Assembly (NCBI GenBank): GCA_021785335.1
Contig: JAJYFW010000009.1
Span: 1-12,691, forward strand
Direction of reading: 5' to 3'
Origin: Pseudomonadota bacterium
GTDB lineage: Bacteria > Pseudomonadota > Alphaproteobacteria > Acetobacterales > Acetobacteraceae
Length of the DNA: 12,691 nt
Positions 9,816 to 12,691 of the stretch are shown here, one piece after another (position 1 is the stretch's first letter; every line of letters starts with the position of its first letter). The notes below the pieces were generated by a model. It ran no database searches. It saw only the letters and a program-made list of their open reading frames with translations, and was not told the DNA's origin. Both the position numbers and the translations under genes were made by a program.

Positions 9816-11091
9816 TAACCCTCTCGATCCGGTACGCATCGCGCTGATCGGCGCCGGCAGTCGCGGGCTCGGCGCCTATGGCGCGCATGTGTCGCGCCGG
9901 CCCGACCTGGCCCAGATCGTCGCCGTCGCCGACCCGCTCGGCGAGCGGCTGACGATGGCGGGACACCTGCATGCCGTCCCGCCGACGCATCTCTACCCGT
10001 CCTGGCAGGCCATGCTCGATGCCGAACCGGCCTTCGACGCGGTGATCATCGCCACGCCAGACCGCGCGCATCTCGCCCCGGCGCTGGCAACCATCGAGCG
10101 CGCAGGCGGCATTTCCATGCTGCTGGAAAAACCGATCTGCCCGACCGAGGAGGAGATGGAGCGCCTTGCCGCGGCGGCCGATGGGGCAGGGGCAGACATC
10201 ACGGTCGCGCACGTGCTGCGCTACACCGCCTTTTTCGCGCGCATCCGCGAGCTGCTGGATCGCGGCGTGATCGGACAGCTGCTGACCATCCGCCACACCG
10301 AGCACATCGGCTACTGGCACTTCGCGCACTCCTACGTGCGCGGCAACTGGCGGCGCGTGGACGAGGCAAGCCCGATGCTGCTGGCCAAGGCCTGCCACGA
10401 TCTCGACATACTGCGCTGGCTCGCGGACGCTCCATGCGCCGAGATCACGTCCTTCGGCGCGCTGTCGCATTTCACCCCGGCGAACGCGCCGGAGGGCTCG
10501 ACCGCACGCTGTGACGAGGGTTGCCGGGTGGAACGCAGCTGCCCCTATTCCGCGCAACGTATCTATCTCGAAACACTACCACCGGCCCCCGCGTGGCCGC
10601 ACGACGTGGTCAGCGCCGACACCTCGCCCGCCGGGCTCGCGCGCGCGCTACACGAGGGCCCGTACGGGCGCTGCGTCTATCGCTGCGACAACGACGTCGC
10701 GGACCATCAGGTGGTGGCGCTGCGCTTCGCCAACGGCGTCGATGCCACGCTCAATGTCAGCGCCTTCACTCGCGAGACCACACGCACTGTGCACCTGATG
10801 GGCAGCCACGGCGAGATCACCGGCGATTTCTATGCCAACGAGATCACCGTTTCCGATTTCCGCAACGCGGATACCCGCACCAGCCGCCTCACGCTGGTGA
10901 CGGAGGGCTATCACGGCGGCGGCGACGACGGGCTGATGGTGGACTTCCTCAACCGGGTGCGCGAGCGGCGGCGCAGCGGCCGGGTGGAGGCGGCGCGGAC
11001 GGCGCTCGCGGAATCGCTCGACAGCCACCGCATGGCCTTCGCCGCCGAGCGCTCCCGCGCCAGCGGCGAGACGGTGCGACTCACGGCATAG
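9808..11091 (+). CDS. Gfo/Idh/MocA family NAD(P)-dependent oxidoreductase
   Basis: This 427-residue protein is of a family that oxidises or reduces hydroxyl groups of sugars, inositols and sugar derivatives. The Rossmann motif GAGSRG is at 15-20, the substrate/cofactor motif EKP at 107-109, and a Lys/His pair at K194 and H197 in LLAKACHDLDILRW, which is the usual catalytic region. The C-terminal beta-sheet domain includes MGSHGEITGDF (331-341). A cysteine set, C235, C239 and C245 in CDEGCRVERSCPYS plus C289 and C293 in GRCVYRCDND, recurs in one branch of the family as I remember it and could bind a structural metal. The start MSDN is supported by GGGAG (9796-9800) 7 nt upstream and overlaps the GT20 gene by 8 nt, so translation is probably coupled. 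The neighbouring glycosyltransferase suggests the substrate is its product or precursor; this is inference. Confidence 0.92.
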   Translation: MSDNPLDPVRIALIGAGSRGLGAYGAHVSRRPDLAQIVAVADPLGERLTMAGHLHAVPPTHLYPSWQAMLDAEPAFDAVIIATPDRAHLAPALATIERAGGISMLLEKPICPTEEEMERLAAAADGAGADITVAHVLRYTAFFARIRELLDRGVIGQLLTIRHTEHIGYWHFAHSYVRGNWRRVDEASPMLLAKACHDLDILRWLADAPCAEITSFGALSHFTPANAPEGSTARCDEGCRVERSCPYSAQRIYLETLPPAPAWPHDVVSADTSPAGLARALHEGPYGRCVYRCDNDVADHQVVALRFANGVDATLNVSAFTRETTRTVHLMGSHGEITGDFYANEITVSDFRNADTRTSRLTLVTEGYHGGGDDGLMVDFLNRVRERRRSGRVEAARTALAESLDSHRMAFAAERSRASGETVRLTA

Positions 11092-11141
11092 GAAACCGCG
11101 CGCCCTCCTGGCATGATCCCCCGGCAGACAAGGAGGAAGCG

Positions 11142-11870
11142 ATGGCGGGACGGTTCGCTGGACGGCGCGCGGTGGTGACGGGCGGTGCCTCGGGTATCGG
11201 GGCGGTGATTGCCGCGCGGCTGGCGGCGGAGGGAGCCGCGATCGCGCTCTGGGACCGCGACGTGGGGGCGCTTTCGCGCAGCCCTTCGGCGCATCGTGAG
11301 GCAGTGGACGTAACCGATGAGGCGGCTGTCGCGCGCGCCACCGCATCGACCGAGGCGGCGCTCGGCGGCATCGACATCCTGGTGGCCTCGGCCGGCATCA
11401 CCGGGCCGAACGGACCGACCTGGGAGTATTCGGTCGCGGCCTGGCGCCAGGTGATGGCGGTGAATGCGGACGGCGTGTTCCTGACCAACCGCGCCGTGGT
11501 GCCGGTGATGCTGAAAGGCGGCTGGGGACGCATCGTCAACATCGCCTCGATCGCCGGCAAGGAGGGCAACCCGAACGCCTGCGCCTATTCCGCCTCCAAG
11601 GGCGCCGTGATCGCGCTGACGAAATCACTGGGCAAGGAACTCGCCAACACCGGGATCCGGGTGAACGCGGTCGCCCCGGCCGCTGTGGAGACGCCGTTGT
11701 TCTCGCAGATGACCAGGGAACAAATCGCCTTCATGCTGAGCAAGATCCCGATGGGCCGCTTCGGCACCACGGACGAGGTCGCGAACCTGGTCTGCTGGCT
11801 GGCCAGCGCGGAGGCGAGCTTTTCCACCGGCGCCGTGTTCGACTGCTCCGGCGGGCGGGCGACGTATTAG
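11142..11870 (+). CDS. Short-chain dehydrogenase/reductase (SDR), NAD-type
   Basis: This 242-residue protein has the length of a classical SDR, a cytoplasmic dehydrogenase usually acting on alcohols, sugars or ketoacyl groups. Visible motifs are TGGASGIG (13-20), SAG (83-85, where NAG is usual), N109, S136 in NIASIAG, and the Y149-x3-K153 pair in YSASKG. An acidic D38 after the second beta strand (ALWDRD) favours NAD(H) over NADP(H). The C-terminus STGAVFDCSGGRATY resembles SDRs from sugar-acid and polyol catabolic clusters, from memory. The start is fixed by AGGAGG (11131-11136) 5 nt upstream. It follows the Gfo/Idh/MocA gene by 50 nt in the same direction and most likely shares its transcript. 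FabG-like ketoacyl reductase is an alternative but less likely given the neighbours. Confidence 0.92.
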   Translation: MAGRFAGRRAVVTGGASGIGAVIAARLAAEGAAIALWDRDVGALSRSPSAHREAVDVTDEAAVARATASTEAALGGIDILVASAGITGPNGPTWEYSVAAWRQVMAVNADGVFLTNRAVVPVMLKGGWGRIVNIASIAGKEGNPNACAYSASKGAVIALTKSLGKELANTGIRVNAVAPAAVETPLFSQMTREQIAFMLSKIPMGRFGTTDEVANLVCWLASAEASFSTGAVFDCSGGRATY

Positions 11871-11873
11871 GCG

Positions 11874-12691
11874 CTACACCTTGGCAAAGCCCGCGGTCTG
11901 CGCGTAGCCGCCGGCGATGGCGGCGAGCTCGTCGCGGGAGATGACGTCCTCCAGCCGCTCGAAACCGTTGGGCGCGCGCTCGCTCACCACGTCCACCACG
12001 CGCTCCGGCCCGCCCTTGCGGTTGAGGCGGACGATCTCCGCGGTCTTGGGCAGGCGTTCCGCCTCATAGGCGGCGAGCGCCTCCACGGCGGGCATGGCGG
12101 CGAGCAGCGGGGCGAGGCAGCGCGCATCGAGGATCGCCTGGGAAGCGCCGTTTGAACCCACCGGGTACATCGGGTGCGCCGCATCGCCGAGCAGCGTCAC
12201 GCGACTCTGCGTCCACCACGGCAGCGGGTCGCGGTCACACATCGGGTACTCGAAATATTCCGGCGTCGCACGGACCAGCGCCTCCACGTCGAGCTGCGGC
12301 AGCGAGAAGCGGCGCACCGTGGGCAGGATGTCGTCGAGGCTGCCGAGCCGGCTCCAGTCCTGCCTGGGCGGCGCGAACTCGCCCGTGCCCTGCCGGATGC
12401 ACACCACCCAGTTGGTCAGCCGCCGGCCACCCTCGGACCGCGCGATCGGGTACAGCACCAGCTTTTCCTGCATGTCGCCGGCGATGATCATGGAATCGCC
12501 GTCGAGGAAGGGCGGGAACTCGACGGCGCCGCGCCACATCATGATCCCCTGCCAGCGTATGCCGGGATCCTCGGGGTGGAGTTGCGCGCGCGCGGCGGAA
12601 TGAATGCCGTCGGCCGCCACCAGCACATCGCCGCGCGCCGTGATCTCGCCCGACGCCGTGGCAAAGGTCGCCGTCACGCCGCCTGTATTTT
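11874..12691 (-). CDS. FAD-dependent monooxygenase, PhzS-like (partial, N-terminus beyond window)
   Basis: About 272 C-terminal residues of a class A flavoprotein monooxygenase are present; the frame stays open to the right edge, so the GxGxxG FAD-binding start (roughly 110-130 residues) is missing. The DG motif VLVAADGIHSAAR is intact, followed by WQGIMMWRG. The GD motif LLGDAAHPMYPVGSNGASQA matches the group containing the phenazine hydroxylase PhzS and related flavin-dependent oxidoreductases, and differs from the GQGLN form seen in UbiH-type proteins. Members hydroxylate or decarboxylate aromatic or heteroaromatic acids. The apparent GTG at 12677 is not a real start because the reading frame and the FAD domain continue upstream. 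It converges on the SDR gene with 3 nt between stops, so it is not part of that unit. Confidence 0.88.
   Translation of the reverse strand, partial: NTGGVTATFATASGEITARGDVLVAADGIHSAARAQLHPEDPGIRWQGIMMWRGAVEFPPFLDGDSMIIAGDMQEKLVLYPIARSEGGRRLTNWVVCIRQGTGEFAPPRQDWSRLGSLDDILPTVRRFSLPQLDVEALVRATPEYFEYPMCDRDPLPWWTQSRVTLLGDAAHPMYPVGSNGASQAILDARCLAPLLAAMPAVEALAAYEAERLPKTAEIVRLNRKGGPERVVDVVSERAPNGFERLEDVISRDELAAIAGGYAQTAGFAKV

Overview
The window is very GC-rich, almost wholly coding, with short intergenic gaps and strong GC-rich codon bias. Its gene content (a GlnK-type PII protein divergent from a ubiquinone hydroxylase, a Hint_2-type domain, Gfo/Idh/MocA and SDR oxidoreductases) suggests an alphaproteobacterium, plausibly Acetobacteraceae/Rhodospirillales. 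That placement comes from remembered family resemblance and not from a search. I see no tRNA, rRNA, insertion sequence, CRISPR array or phage gene.

Left edge (1-1831): glnK runs leftward. Only the first three codons of a following gene, probably amtB, are visible at the edge. Divergent from glnK is a UbiH/UbiF-type FAD hydroxylase. The 244-base gap between them holds a good sigma-54-like -24/-12 element facing glnK and an NtrC-like 17-bp dyad further upstream.

Middle (1835-8147): four leftward genes form one compact unit: a large subtilase-like protein ending in a Hint (hedgehog/intein-type) domain, an S9 prolyl-oligopeptidase-family peptidase, a gamma-glutamyltransferase-family enzyme, and an aldo/keto reductase. 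The spacings are 6 nt, a 1-nt TGATG overlap, and 23 nt. Three of the four act on peptide or gamma-glutamyl bonds, so the unit looks like a peptide-processing or peptide-scavenging operon. The subtilase is unusual: Glu stands where the family has its catalytic Asp, it has no signal peptide, and a C-terminal Hint domain is fused to it.

Right (8427-11870): three rightward genes form a second unit: a divergent GT20 (OtsA-like) glycosyltransferase, a Gfo/Idh/MocA oxidoreductase overlapping it by 8 nt, and an NAD-type SDR 50 nt further on. GT20 plus two sugar/polyol-type dehydrogenases, with no trehalose-6-phosphate phosphatase in view, fits synthesis or modification of a glycoside other than plain trehalose. 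The 279-base divergent region in front holds a sigma-70-like promoter followed by a perfect 8-bp inverted repeat and a related palindrome.

Right edge (11874-12691): a leftward PhzS-like FAD monooxygenase, lacking its N-terminal part beyond the window, converges on the SDR gene. The two convergent junctions (1831/1835 and 11870/11874) each leave only 3 bases between stop codons.

The best candidates for something undescribed are the Glu-variant subtilase-Hint protein within its peptidase operon, and the divergent GT20/oxidoreductase cassette.
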